DNA from: Crocinitomicaceae bacterium
GTDB lineage: Bacteria > Bacteroidota > Bacteroidia > Flavobacteriales_D > Crocinitomicaceae
Length of the DNA stretch: 45,282 bases
Assembly (NCBI GenBank): GCA_023262855.1
Contig: JALQYQ010000046.1
Location: 1 to 45,282, forward strand
Direction of reading: 5' to 3'
Below the pieces are notes generated by a model. The model did not search any database and was not told the DNA's origin. It saw only the letters and a list, made by a program, of their open reading frames with translations. Positions 28,688 through 37,550 of the stretch are shown in pieces. Every line of letters begins with the position of its first letter. Within the stretch, counting starts at the first letter, position 1. Position numbers and translations under genes: made by a program.

Positions 28688-29896
28688 TTAAGCACGTTCG
28701 ATAATCGTGGCATAACCTTGTCCAACTCCAATACACATTGTTACCAAGGCATATCGTTTGTTCGTTTTTTGAAGTTCGATTGCCGCTGAATGAAGAATTC
28801 GTGCTCCCGACATACCTAGTGGATGCCCTAACGCAATTGCTCCACCATTTGGATTGATACGTGGGTCATTATCTGCCAAACCTAATTCACGTGTACAAGC
28901 TAATACTTGAGCTGCGAACGCTTCGTTCAATTCCAAAATATCCATTTGATCCAATGTCAATCCTGCGCGTTCCAAGGCTTTTTTAGAAGCATGTACTGGT
29001 CCGATTCCCATAATGCGTGGTTCACAACCTGCAACTGCAGCACTCACGATACGTGCCAAAGGCTTCAATCCATGTTGTTGCACTGCTTCACCTGATGCAA
29101 TTAACAAAGCAGCCGCTCCGTCATTTAAACCTGATGCATTTCCAGCAGTTACTGAACCTTCTTTCTTAAAAGCTGGACGTAATCCTGCTAAACTGTCAAT
29201 GGATGTTTCTGGTCGCGCAAATTCATCTTGTTTGAAGATGATTGGGTCTTTTTTACGTTGTGGAATGGAGACAGCAACAATTTCTTCATCAAAACGTCCT
29301 GATGCAAACGCCTTTGCCGCTTTTTGCTGTGACCACAATGCAAATGCATCTTGATCTTCGCGACTAATATTATACATTTCAGCCAAGTTTTCAGCTGTAT
29401 TTCCCATTGAATCAACGCCATACATTTCCTCCATTTTAGGATTAATGAAACGCCATCCAAAAGAAGAATCAAACATTTGAGCATCGCGTCCAAACGCTGA
29501 AGATGTTTTAGAAATCACCCATGGTCCGCGCGTCATGTGCTCCACTCCACCAGCAATGTAAACATCACCTGCTCCATCTTTAATCGCACGTGAAGCATTG
29601 ATCGTAGCTGCCATTCCAGAAGCACACAGACGATTGACTGTTTCACCACCTGATTGAACTGGAAGTCCAGCTAATAATCCAGCCATTCGCGCCACATTAC
29701 GATTATCTTCTCCCGCTTGATTCGCACAACCAAAAATCACATCTTCCACTGAATTTGGGTCCAATGAACTATTTTTTTCCATCAATGCTTTGATTACATG
29801 TGCTGCTAAATCATCTGCACGAACACCAGAAAGCGTTCCACCAAAACTTCCAATCGCTGTGCGAACACCGTCAACAATATATACTTCTTTTGACAT
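28688..29896 (-). CDS. pcaF: Acyl-CoA thiolase, 3-oxoadipyl-CoA thiolase type
   Basis: 402 residues. Nucleophile Cys91 (NRLCASGMAA), His358 (GGAIALGHPLGMSGAR) and Cys388 (TMCIGVGQG) are all present. The stretches GVRADDLAAH, FGCANQAGEDNRNVARMA, GWRFINPKMEEMYGVDSM and VTAGNASGLNDGAAALL follow PcaF/PaaJ proteins closely, so it probably cleaves 3-oxoadipyl-CoA to succinyl-CoA and acetyl-CoA in aromatic or phenylacetate degradation. No other genes of that pathway are in the window, so a general beta-oxidation thiolase remains possible. Cytoplasmic. Confidence 0.9.
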   Translation of the reverse strand: MSKEVYIVDGVRTAIGSFGGTLSGVRADDLAAHVIKALMEKNSSLDPNSVEDVIFGCANQAGEDNRNVARMAGLLAGLPVQSGGETVNRLCASGMAATINASRAIKDGAGDVYIAGGVEHMTRGPWVISKTSSAFGRDAQMFDSSFGWRFINPKMEEMYGVDSMGNTAENLAEMYNISREDQDAFALWSQQKAAKAFASGRFDEEIVAVSIPQRKKDPIIFKQDEFARPETSIDSLAGLRPAFKKEGSVTAGNASGLNDGAAALLIASGEAVQQHGLKPLARIVSAAVAGCEPRIMGIGPVHASKKALERAGLTLDQMDILELNEAFAAQVLACTRELGLADNDPRINPNGGAIALGHPLGMSGARILHSAAIELQKTNKRYALVTMCIGVGQGYATIIERA

Positions 29897-30005
29897 ACTT
29901 TAAATTTGAAAGTTTAAAGGTAACATTTTTGAATTTGTTGAAAACTAATTTCGCTTCACATTTCGAATGTTTGTATCTTGGAGTTCCTAAATAAAGTAAA
30001 ACGAC

Positions 30006-31106
30006 GTGAAAAAAAAGTATCTGCTATTGCTAAAGCTGTGCCTAGCTTTTGGGATAAACTCCTACGCACAGATTGAAGAACTCACACCTGCTGAAATAGC
30101 ATATCGTGATTCTATTAAAGCCTTAAATCTTCAAAACGAAGCTGTTGCAAAAAGTCAAGAAGCCTATAACAAAGGTATTCAACTTTTTACAGCCAAAAGT
30201 TATACTGAAGCTATCAAGGAATTTTCAAATTCAATCGGTTTTGACCCGAACTTCACTGCAGCCTATTACAACAAAGGAGTTGCTGAAAACGAAGCAGAAA
30301 AGTATGCTGATGCTGCAAAAACATTGAATACGCTAATCGAAAAAGATCCGAATTATTCAAAAGCGTATTTTCAACGTGGCCGTGCATTTCAAGGAATGAA
30401 TGATTATTTGAAAGCTGAAAAAGATTACGAAAAATCAATTCAAATTGATCCTAAAAATGCGAAAGCGTATTACAATTATGGAACGCTACGTTTTTTACAA
30501 CAAGATTACAATGGTGGAATTAAACACTTTACAAAAGCCATTGAATTAGATCCAAACTTTGCATTTGCGTATAACGATCGTGGAAGTTGTTATCGCATGT
30601 TAGGCAATTATGCGAAAGCAATTGCCGATTATGAAGAAGCGGTTAAGAAAAATCCAAAATTGGCTTTTGCACTGAACAACATTGGAACAACAAAACGTAA
30701 AACAAAAGATTACGTTGGCGCAATTGCAGCATTCAATCGCGCCATTTCAGTCGATGCAAAATTCTATATGGCGTATAACAATCGTGGAGCAGTTCAAATG
30801 GACCAAAACCACTTGGACGATGCAAAAAAAGATTTTGAAAAAGCCTTGGAAATCAATCCTAAATATGCTCCAGCAGCTTCCAATTTAAGCGCAATTTACT
30901 TCAAGCAAAAAGACTACAAAAAAGCACTTGAATACGCCAACAAGGCAATTTCATTGGATCCTAATTACGCGAATGCATATGTTAACCGCGCGAATGCAAA
31001 AGAAATGAATCGCGACATGGAAGGTGCTTGTGAAGACTGGCATAAAGCAAAAGAACTGGGTGCTGAATTAGGTAAAAATTACTACTCAAGCAATTGTAAC
31101 GAATAA
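30006..31106 (+). CDS. Secreted tetratricopeptide-repeat protein
   Basis: 366 residues from a GTG codon; no in-frame ATG precedes the signal peptide (KKKYLLLLKLCLAFGINSYAQ). After a short linker come nine TPR units of 34 residues (for example AYYNKGVAENEAEKYADAA, AYNDRGSCYRMLGNYAKAI, AYVNRANAKEMNRDMEGAC), filling about residues 50-355. TPR superhelices bind peptides or proteins; location is periplasm or the outer-membrane inner face. It ends 11 bp before the PorE-like OmpA gene, so the two are probably co-transcribed and may interact. A weak -7-like TATCTTG lies at 29974-29980. Confidence 0.88.
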   Translation: MKKKYLLLLKLCLAFGINSYAQIEELTPAEIAYRDSIKALNLQNEAVAKSQEAYNKGIQLFTAKSYTEAIKEFSNSIGFDPNFTAAYYNKGVAENEAEKYADAAKTLNTLIEKDPNYSKAYFQRGRAFQGMNDYLKAEKDYEKSIQIDPKNAKAYYNYGTLRFLQQDYNGGIKHFTKAIELDPNFAFAYNDRGSCYRMLGNYAKAIADYEEAVKKNPKLAFALNNIGTTKRKTKDYVGAIAAFNRAISVDAKFYMAYNNRGAVQMDQNHLDDAKKDFEKALEINPKYAPAASNLSAIYFKQKDYKKALEYANKAISLDPNYANAYVNRANAKEMNRDMEGACEDWHKAKELGAELGKNYYSSNCNE

Positions 31107-31117
31107 AAGAAAAAACC

Positions 31118-33187
31118 ATGAAAAAGTATATATTATCAGCGTTTGTGGCGTTTTTCTCAATGCTAACATTTGCACAAAATGTTGAATTCAAAGCGGCTAA
31201 CTTCAAAGACGACAAAGAAGGTTTGAAAAAGGCTGAAGAAGCAATTAAAAAAGGAGATGAATTTCTTGCACTTGGAAATGAGGCAGTTTTCCAAGTCCAA
31301 AGTCCAGGATTTAACTTTCAAAAAGCTCTGAAAGAGTATTTAGTGGCTCAAAAATTCAATCCTAATAATGGACATTTGAATTTTAAAGTTGGTGTGTGTT
31401 ACGCTTATTCAACAGATCCGACGAAATGTATTGAATTCTTTAAAAAAGCAAATACGCTGGATCCGGCTTGTGATCCATTTATGAATTACTACCTTGGTTA
31501 TGCCTATCAGTTGGAAGAAAAATTTGATGACGCGACAAAAGCATACCTTGCGTTCGAAACAAATTACAAGAAAGCAGATAACTTCACAAAGTTTGTTTCA
31601 CAGCGTAAAAACGAATGTAAATTGGCCAAAACAGCAAAAGCGGCTCCAGTTCGCGCTTGGGTTGACAATGTTCCTACGTTGAATTCTGAATTTGATGAAA
31701 TTTCTCCGTCAATCACTACAGATGGATCTGAATTGATATTGACCTCTAATCGTCCAAATGGTCACGCAACAAATGAAGTTGGCGGTTACGACAAAGACAT
31801 TTACACAGCAAGTTTAAGCGACGGAAAATGGTCTACTCCAAAAGCAATCGCTGGTCCAATCAACTCTGATGGAGACGATGTTTCGAACAGTATGAACTAT
31901 GACGGAACGAAGTTGTTACTTCACCGCTTGGTAAATGGACAATACGACATTTTCGAATCAAAATTAAGTGGTTTAAATTGGTCAAATCCGACTCCAGCTC
32001 ATTTCGCAATATCTTCTGCAAAAGCGAACGAACAATACGGAACGTACAGTGATGATGGTTGGAGTATATACTTCATGCGCGATAACGATAGCCGTGCGAA
32101 TGGGTTTGACATCATGTACAGTTCAATGCAAAGTAAATTGCAAAAAGATTACATGGCAGCAACGATGATTCCAACAGTCAATTCAAAATTCAACGATGGA
32201 CCAATTTATTTGCACATTGATGGAGAAACAATGTACATCGCTTCTGAAGGTCATGAATCGATTGGAGGTTACGATATTTTTGTGTCGAAAAAAGTTGGTG
32301 GACAATGGACAAAACCTGTAAACATGGGCTATCCAATCAACACGCCTTATGATGATTTCTTCTTTGCGTCAACAGCGAATGGTAAATTTGCATACATCTC
32401 TTCGAATCGTGCTGGAGGAAAAGGCGGATACGATATTTACAAAGTAACGTTTTGGGGTCCAGAAAAATCTCCAGTTGTTGATGTTGAGGATTATTTGTTG
32501 TCTTCGATTGCAATGCCGATGAAAGATGCACAAGTGGAAGCAACAGTTGATGTGAACAAAAAATCATTCACCGTATTCAAAGGAATGACAATTGACGCGA
32601 TGACGAAAAAACCAGTTGAGGCTCAAATCGAAATCACAGATAATGCAACTGGAAAGATTATTGAAACATTCACAACAAATAGTGCAACAGGTAAATTCAT
32701 TATCACGTTAGCTTCTGGAAAAAACTATGGTATTGCTGTGAAAGCAGATAAATACTTGTTCCATTCAGAAAACTTTGATATTCCAATGGGATCTGCTGAC
32801 AACTTGGTAAACAAAGTAATCGAATTGAAAAACATTGCCATTGGAAGTAAAATTGCTTTGCGAAACATCTTTTTCGACACTGGTAAATCGACTTTGCGTG
32901 CGGAATCAAATGCTGAGTTAGATCGATTGGTGAAATTGATGAAAGATGTGCCAAGTTTGAAAATCGAAATTTCAGGTCACACGGATAACACAGGTTCTGC
33001 AACCTTGAACGAAACACTTTCTCAAAGTCGTGCAGAAGCTGTTGTTGCGTATTTGACAACGAAAGGAATTGCTGCAAACCGCATGACCGCAAAAGGTTAC
33101 GGAGCAAGCAAACCAATCGCATCGAATGCAACTGAAGATGGAAAACAACTAAATCGTCGAACAGAGTTTGAGATTAAAGGAAATTAA
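31118..33187 (+). CDS. PorE-like TPR/PD40/OmpA outer-membrane protein
   Basis: 689 residues. Signal peptide MKKYILSAFVAFFSMLTFAQ; TPR-type helical region about 35-170; PD40/WD40-like propeller about 180-440 (TSNRPNGHATNEVGGYDKDIY, FFASTANGKFAYISSNRAGG); a carboxypeptidase-regulatory-like sandwich about 485-570 (VEAQIEITDNATGKII); OmpA peptidoglycan-binding domain about 575-689 (NIFFDTGKSTLRAESNAELD, ISGHTDNTGS, LSQSRAEAVVAYL, NRRTEFEI). The order TPR, PD40, CRD, OmpA is that of PorE, a T9SS component that ties the outer-membrane machine to peptidoglycan. Many OmpA/PD40 paralogues share this layout, so PorE itself is not certain. A strong terminator follows. Confidence 0.88.
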   Translation: MKKYILSAFVAFFSMLTFAQNVEFKAANFKDDKEGLKKAEEAIKKGDEFLALGNEAVFQVQSPGFNFQKALKEYLVAQKFNPNNGHLNFKVGVCYAYSTDPTKCIEFFKKANTLDPACDPFMNYYLGYAYQLEEKFDDATKAYLAFETNYKKADNFTKFVSQRKNECKLAKTAKAAPVRAWVDNVPTLNSEFDEISPSITTDGSELILTSNRPNGHATNEVGGYDKDIYTASLSDGKWSTPKAIAGPINSDGDDVSNSMNYDGTKLLLHRLVNGQYDIFESKLSGLNWSNPTPAHFAISSAKANEQYGTYSDDGWSIYFMRDNDSRANGFDIMYSSMQSKLQKDYMAATMIPTVNSKFNDGPIYLHIDGETMYIASEGHESIGGYDIFVSKKVGGQWTKPVNMGYPINTPYDDFFFASTANGKFAYISSNRAGGKGGYDIYKVTFWGPEKSPVVDVEDYLLSSIAMPMKDAQVEATVDVNKKSFTVFKGMTIDAMTKKPVEAQIEITDNATGKIIETFTTNSATGKFIITLASGKNYGIAVKADKYLFHSENFDIPMGSADNLVNKVIELKNIAIGSKIALRNIFFDTGKSTLRAESNAELDRLVKLMKDVPSLKIEISGHTDNTGSATLNETLSQSRAEAVVAYLTTKGIAANRMTAKGYGASKPIASNATEDGKQLNRRTEFEIKGN

Positions 33188-33191
33188 AAAG

Positions 33192-33216
33192 AAAGGCGAG
33201 TTTACTCGCCTTTTTT
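33192..33216 (+). terminator. Intrinsic terminator after the TPR/OmpA operon
   Basis: Nine-base-pair stem (AAAGGCGAG with CTCGCCTTT), 4-nt loop, then a run of six Ts, starting 5 bp after the stop codon at 33187. Confidence 0.9.
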
Positions 33217-33257
33217 GTTTTTATAATGCTTAAATTTAAAGTATAAACAACCTCTTT

Positions 33258-34631
33258 ATGCAAAACAACGAATTCAAACTTTCTTTTCTCGGTGGAGCAG
33301 GAACAGTAACAGGATCTAAACTATTAATCGAAACAAACAACAAACGTGTGTTAGTTGATTGTGGTCTTTTTCAAGGCTTGAAAGAATTGCGCTTAAAAAA
33401 CTGGGCGCCATTTCCGATTGACCCAAGTTCGATTGATGAATTAATTTTGACACATGCGCATCTGGACCATTGTGGCTACATTCCTTTGCTGGTAAAAAAA
33501 GGATTCAAAGGAGCGATTCACTGTTCACATCCAACAAAAGAATTGGCCGAAATCATTTTGCTGGATAGTGCCAAAATTCAAGAAGAAGATGCTGAACGTG
33601 CGAATAGTCATTCTTATTCTAAACATGAGAAGGCTGAACCTTTGTACCGTGTTTCCGATGTTCTCCAAGCAATGAAGCAATTCGAAACGCACGACACGCA
33701 CGAATGGGTTATTTTGGACAATGACATTAAATTTCAATTACTGAACAGCGGACATATCATGGGTTCAACCTTTGTTGATATGCGTGTTTTTGATAAAAAG
33801 ATTGTTTTTTCGGGAGATATCGGTCGCACGAAACCAATGTTGCTTTATCCGCCCGCAAAAATTAAAGATGCTGATTACATCATTTTAGAATCGACTTACG
33901 GCGACAGAGTACATTCGCAGGAAAATGTAAAAGAAGAATTGTTGCGTGTAATTGAAGATACGTTTGAGCGCAAAGGAATTTTAATGATTCCATCCTTTGC
34001 TGTTGAACGAACTCAAGAATTAGTTTATCTGTTGCATGAATTAAAACAAGAAGATAAATTGCCGAACGTTAAAATCTATTTGGATTCTCCAATGGGCGTA
34101 AATTCTACAAATGTTTACAATAAATATGGCGATTGGCAAAACATTTCCGGTTATGACATTTCGCGCATGTATGACGATATCGTATTTGTGAATGACTTCG
34201 AACATTCGCGTGCAACGGTAATGGACAAGCATCCCAAAATTGTTCTTGCTGGTAGTGGAATGATGGAAGGCGGTCGAATATTACATTACCTGAACAACCA
34301 CATTTCTGAAGAAAAAAATACACTTCTTTTCGTTGGATATCAGGGAGAAGGGACTCGAGGAAGACAAATCATGGAAGGAAGCAAGGAAATCAAATTCTTT
34401 GGTGAATACCGCAAAGTGAATTGCCAAATTAGAACGATTTCTTCTCTTTCTGCACACGGTGATCAAAATGAAATGATAAATTGGTTGCGTCATTTTCAAG
34501 AGGCTCCTACTACCCTATTTTTAAATCATGGAGAAGCACATCAAGCAGATGCTTTGCGAACAAAAATTAAACATGAACTCAATTGGGACGCAGAAATTCC
34601 TAAATTAGGCGCCGAATATTTATTGAAATAA
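33258..34631 (+). CDS. Beta-CASP metallo-beta-lactamase-fold ribonuclease-like protein
   Basis: 457 residues. The metal motif HxHxDH is at 66-71 (THAHLDHCG), with further ligands in NSGHIMGS and SGDIGRT. The beta-CASP part is about 200-370 (ESTYGDRVH, MIPSFAVERTQE, GSGMMEGGRILHYL), and the terminal His motif is SLSAHGDQNEM, then TLFLNHGE. This is the CPSF73/YsiA-like class that cuts RNA in the cytoplasm. Distinct from RNase J, which is longer with a C-terminal domain. The next gene starts 6 bp after the stop, suggesting co-transcription although the functions look unrelated. Confidence 0.92.
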   Translation: MQNNEFKLSFLGGAGTVTGSKLLIETNNKRVLVDCGLFQGLKELRLKNWAPFPIDPSSIDELILTHAHLDHCGYIPLLVKKGFKGAIHCSHPTKELAEIILLDSAKIQEEDAERANSHSYSKHEKAEPLYRVSDVLQAMKQFETHDTHEWVILDNDIKFQLLNSGHIMGSTFVDMRVFDKKIVFSGDIGRTKPMLLYPPAKIKDADYIILESTYGDRVHSQENVKEELLRVIEDTFERKGILMIPSFAVERTQELVYLLHELKQEDKLPNVKIYLDSPMGVNSTNVYNKYGDWQNISGYDISRMYDDIVFVNDFEHSRATVMDKHPKIVLAGSGMMEGGRILHYLNNHISEEKNTLLFVGYQGEGTRGRQIMEGSKEIKFFGEYRKVNCQIRTISSLSAHGDQNEMINWLRHFQEAPTTLFLNHGEAHQADALRTKIKHELNWDAEIPKLGAEYLLK

Positions 34632-34637
34632 AAAGAC

Positions 34638-36041
34638 ATGCATCCATTTCGCACCATCAATTCTCAAGACATTGCATTTTTTCAAGATCTTTTAGGTAAT
34701 CGCTGCTTTGTTGACGAAACGAATTTAACAGAATATGGTCACGATGAAACGGAAGATTTATGCTTTATTCCAGAGGTTTTAGCGAAGCCAGAAACACCAG
34801 AAGAAGTAGCTTCGATACTGCGTTATTGCAACAAAGAAAACATTGCCGTAACACCTTCGGGAGCTCGAACAGGTTTGAGCGGTGGAGCATTGCCAATTCA
34901 CAAAGGTGTGGCACTTTCGATGGAACGTTTTAATCGCATTTTGAACATCGACGAAAAAAACCATCAAGTAACAACAGAACCTGGTGTTATTACACAAGTA
35001 CTTCAAGACACTGTAAAAGCAAAAGGATTGTTTTATCCACCTGATCCTGCAAGTAAAGGAAGTTGTTTTATTGGTGGAAATGTTTCTGAGAATTCTGGAG
35101 GACCAAAAGCAGTGAAATACGGTGTAACCAAGGATTATGTCTTGAACCTTGAGGTTGTTTTACCGACCGGTGAAATTATATGGACGGGTGCAAACGTTCT
35201 TAAAAATGCAACAGGTTATAATTTGACTCAATTGATTGTTGGTTCAGAAGGAACCTTGGCCGTTATCACAAAAATTGTCTTGCGTTTGATTCCACATCCA
35301 ACGAATGATTTGTTAATGTTGGTGCCTTTTTTCAATGCAGAAAAAGCCTGTGAAGCCGTTGCAGCGATTTTCCAAGCTGGAATTACACCAAGTGGTTTAG
35401 AATTCATGGAACGCGATGCATTAACGTGGACACAAGCGTTTACGCATGACTTCACAATTGAGGTGAAAGACAATCACGCCGCACATTTATTAATTGAAGT
35501 AGACGGATTTGATCAAGATGCATTAATGCTGGAGTGCGAAAAAATCATGAGCGTTTTGGAGAACTTTGAAACAGATGAAATTTTGTTCGCAGAAAGCGAG
35601 GCACAGAAAAACAGTTTATGGTCTTTGCGTCGTAAAGTTGGTGAAGCCGTAAAATCGCAATCAATTTATAAAGAAGAAGATACGGTTGTTCCGCGATATG
35701 AACTACCAACGCTACTGCACCATGTTAAAACAATTGGAAAAAAATATGGATTGCATTCCGTTTGTTACGGTCACGCCGGTGATGGCAATTTACATGTCAA
35801 CATCATCAAGGGTGAATTAACGGACGAACAATGGGAAAATGATTTACCGCTTGCAATTCGTGAGATTTTCACTGAAGTAGTGAATTTGGGCGGTACATTA
35901 TCCGGAGAACACGGAATTGGATTGGTACAACAACCTTATATGGACATTGCCTTTCCGGAAATCAGCCTAAACATCATGCGTTCAATCAAGGATGTGTTTG
36001 ATCCGAATGGAATATTGAATCCTGGGAAGATTTTTAATTAA
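34638..36041 (+). CDS. FAD-linked oxidase, GlcD/D-lactate dehydrogenase family
   Basis: 467 residues. FAD-binding type 4 domain about 35-215 with PSGARTGLSGGALP and PDPASKGSCFIGGNVSENSGG; C-terminal substrate cap to the end with GHAGDGNLHVNI (metal/substrate histidines) and SGEHGIGLVQ. Members oxidise 2-hydroxy acids such as glycolate or D-lactate, passing electrons to quinone or a partner. No glcE or glcF gene is adjacent, so a stand-alone D-lactate or D-2-hydroxyglutarate dehydrogenase is as likely as glycolate oxidase. Its stop overlaps the stop of the convergent DUF4924 gene in a TTAA. Confidence 0.92.
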   Translation: MHPFRTINSQDIAFFQDLLGNRCFVDETNLTEYGHDETEDLCFIPEVLAKPETPEEVASILRYCNKENIAVTPSGARTGLSGGALPIHKGVALSMERFNRILNIDEKNHQVTTEPGVITQVLQDTVKAKGLFYPPDPASKGSCFIGGNVSENSGGPKAVKYGVTKDYVLNLEVVLPTGEIIWTGANVLKNATGYNLTQLIVGSEGTLAVITKIVLRLIPHPTNDLLMLVPFFNAEKACEAVAAIFQAGITPSGLEFMERDALTWTQAFTHDFTIEVKDNHAAHLLIEVDGFDQDALMLECEKIMSVLENFETDEILFAESEAQKNSLWSLRRKVGEAVKSQSIYKEEDTVVPRYELPTLLHHVKTIGKKYGLHSVCYGHAGDGNLHVNIIKGELTDEQWENDLPLAIREIFTEVVNLGGTLSGEHGIGLVQQPYMDIAFPEISLNIMRSIKDVFDPNGILNPGKIFN

Positions 36042-36589
36042 TTATTCAAAAAATTCATACTACCACTTTTCATTTCGTGGTAGGCTTTTGCTAAATAGGC
36101 AATTAAAATACGCATTGCGTCAAATGCTTCTTCGGTTTCTGCACTAATTTCTTTCTTTTGCAAACGAAGCAACAATTTCATGTACATGGCATGAAAAACG
36201 ATTTCAATGGCATTTTTATCCTTTAAATTGGAAATCTCTTTGAATTCATCAATGAATGGTGTTGCAGCCGTGAAAAGCGTTTTGTACTTCTCGTCGTTTG
36301 AAATATTGATCAATGTATTGTGCAAATAGGACAATTCTACAATGATATCTTTTAAATCGTGAAGATGTCCCGTTTTTTGTATGCGTTGCGATTTCATTTG
36401 AGCAATTAAATCGCGGTACCATTCTTTGTATTGTTCAATAAACGAATTATCAGGTAATTGTGGTCGCACATAACCATCAATAATTCCTTCTAAATCAAAA
36501 TCGTATGCACGAATCAAATCTTCAATTTGAAACATGTATAGGACATATTCAGCAATGTTTTCGTTTAATTTTTGTCGTGCAATCAGCAT
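36038..36589 (-). CDS. DUF4924 family protein
   Basis: 183 residues, largely helical, no signal peptide or membrane segment, probably cytoplasmic. The N-terminus (MLIARQKLNENIAEYVLYMFQIEDLIRA) and the tail (ILIAYLAKAYHEM) fit DUF4924, a family restricted to Bacteroidota with no known role. It begins 5 bp after the OmpH-like gene ends, so it is the last gene of a three-gene unit. It converges with the FAD oxidase, sharing the 4 bases TTAA. Confidence 0.85.
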   Translation of the reverse strand: MLIARQKLNENIAEYVLYMFQIEDLIRAYDFDLEGIIDGYVRPQLPDNSFIEQYKEWYRDLIAQMKSQRIQKTGHLHDLKDIIVELSYLHNTLINISNDEKYKTLFTAATPFIDEFKEISNLKDKNAIEIVFHAMYMKLLLRLQKKEISAETEEAFDAMRILIAYLAKAYHEMKSGSMNFLNN

Positions 36590-36594
36590 TCAAT

Positions 36595-37188
36595 TTATTT
36601 TAAATCCTTTTCGATTTCAGCTTGTTTTTCATTCAAAAAGTTGACAAACTCCATTGTAACATCCATTGAAGGATTCACGAAATTGATTTGTCCACCCGGA
36701 CCGTGCATCAACAACAAGTCAATACCATGTTTTTCACTGAATTCTTTGCCAAATGCTTCAATTTTCTTGTTAATCGCAGTAGATTTGTCAAACGATTCTT
36801 TTTCCAGTTTAGCACCTTCCGTTTGTTGATACTGCATCAAGCTTGCTTCCATTTTTTGAGCTTTTTGCTGAACAATTTGAGCATCATATTCGGATAATTG
36901 ACCCGATTGAAGGCGTTCATTGTTACGTTGAATGAAACTTTGGTATTCATTTGAACGACGTTGAATTTCTGCTTCGAATGCTTTTTGTTTTTTAGTGATT
37001 TTAGCTTCTTCGTTCTTAAAATAAGTGAATTGCGTTTTAAGCGAGTCATTGTAATAAAATGCAATTTTCAGACCTTTTAAATCACGTGCTTCAACTTTAG
37101 GTGTTGTGTCTTTTTTAACTTCTTCTTTTTTACCGCAAGCCACTGTTAACAACAACATACTAGCAAATGCAACAATCAATTTATTCAT
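36595..37188 (-). CDS. OmpH/Skp-like periplasmic chaperone, lipoprotein form
   Basis: 197 residues. MNKLIVAFASMLLLTVAC has a lipobox with lipid-acceptor Cys18. A long coiled-coil region (about 55-150, rich in Lys, Glu and Gln) is flanked by strand-like segments LKGLKIAFYYNDSL and HGIDLLLMHGPGGQINFVNPSMDVT, as in Skp/OmpH trimers that carry unfolded outer-membrane proteins. The lipid anchor is a departure from soluble Skp. The gene follows a small conserved gene by 11 bp and precedes DUF4924 by 5 bp. Confidence 0.88.
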   Translation of the reverse strand: MNKLIVAFASMLLLTVACGKKEEVKKDTTPKVEARDLKGLKIAFYYNDSLKTQFTYFKNEEAKITKKQKAFEAEIQRRSNEYQSFIQRNNERLQSGQLSEYDAQIVQQKAQKMEASLMQYQQTEGAKLEKESFDKSTAINKKIEAFGKEFSEKHGIDLLLMHGPGGQINFVNPSMDVTMEFVNFLNEKQAEIEKDLK

Positions 37189-37199
37189 ATTAATATTTT

Positions 37200-37463
37200 T
37201 TAGTTAGCTATTTCATTGCGATTTTTGAACGCTTCCTCCCAATCGGAACGCATTTCAATGAAGCGTTTCAAACAATTACTCAACAAGGTTGGTGTAATCA
37301 TTTTTTCCACTTCTTCTAATGAATTAACATCAGTTTCACCAATTTTAAAAATCTGTTCAAACTGCGCCAATTCAATCTTTAGAATGTACTTGGCGTTATA
37401 ACTCATCAACTGAATCTTATACCTTTCGTGGGGAATGTCTTTTAGTAATCTCATCTTAATCAT
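37200..37463 (-). CDS. Small conserved protein of unknown function
   Basis: 87 residues from the ATG at 37463 (MIKMRLLKDIPHERYK); the ATG at 37454 (MRLLKD) is an equally good start, and an upstream ATG at 37505 would add a Cys/Phe-rich stretch that overlaps the terminator. Charged and helical, no signal peptide, no named domain recognised. The minus strand has an exact TAnnTTTG box (TATTTTTG, 37465-37472) directly upstream, which favours 37454 as start with a very short leader. First gene of a unit with the OmpH-like lipoprotein and DUF4924. Confidence 0.7.
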   Translation of the reverse strand: MIKMRLLKDIPHERYKIQLMSYNAKYILKIELAQFEQIFKIGETDVNSLEEVEKMITPTLLSNCLKRFIEMRSDWEEAFKNRNEIAN

Positions 37464-37464
37464 G

Positions 37465-37472
37465 CAAAAATA
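37465..37472 (-). promoter_or_regulatory. Candidate -7 box (TATTTTTG)
   Basis: Exact TAnnTTTG on the minus strand just before the small gene. AT-rich sequence makes chance matches fairly likely, and no TTG at -33 spacing is seen. Confidence 0.3.
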
Positions 37473-37503
37473 ACAGAATTCCAGAACTGAAAAAGTAAAG
37501 CAC

Positions 37504-37531
37504 AAAAAAAGCCCCGAAAAATCGGAGCTTT
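37504..37531 (-). terminator. Intrinsic terminator of the SiaC-like gene
   Basis: On the minus strand a 10-bp stem (AAAGCTCCGA with TCGGGGCTTT, one G-U) with a TTTT loop runs into a long T-tract, 20 bp after the stop codon at 37551. Confidence 0.9.
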
Positions 37532-37550
37532 CTATTATAAAAAACGTTAA

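Noticed and set aside
28907-29354. Plus-strand frames over the thiolase gene
   Set aside because: The thiolase is complete with all catalytic residues; the opposite-strand frames are chance openings.
32703-33131. 142-residue minus-strand frame over the OmpA domain
   Set aside because: Antisense to the conserved peptidoglycan-binding domain, no recognisable features.
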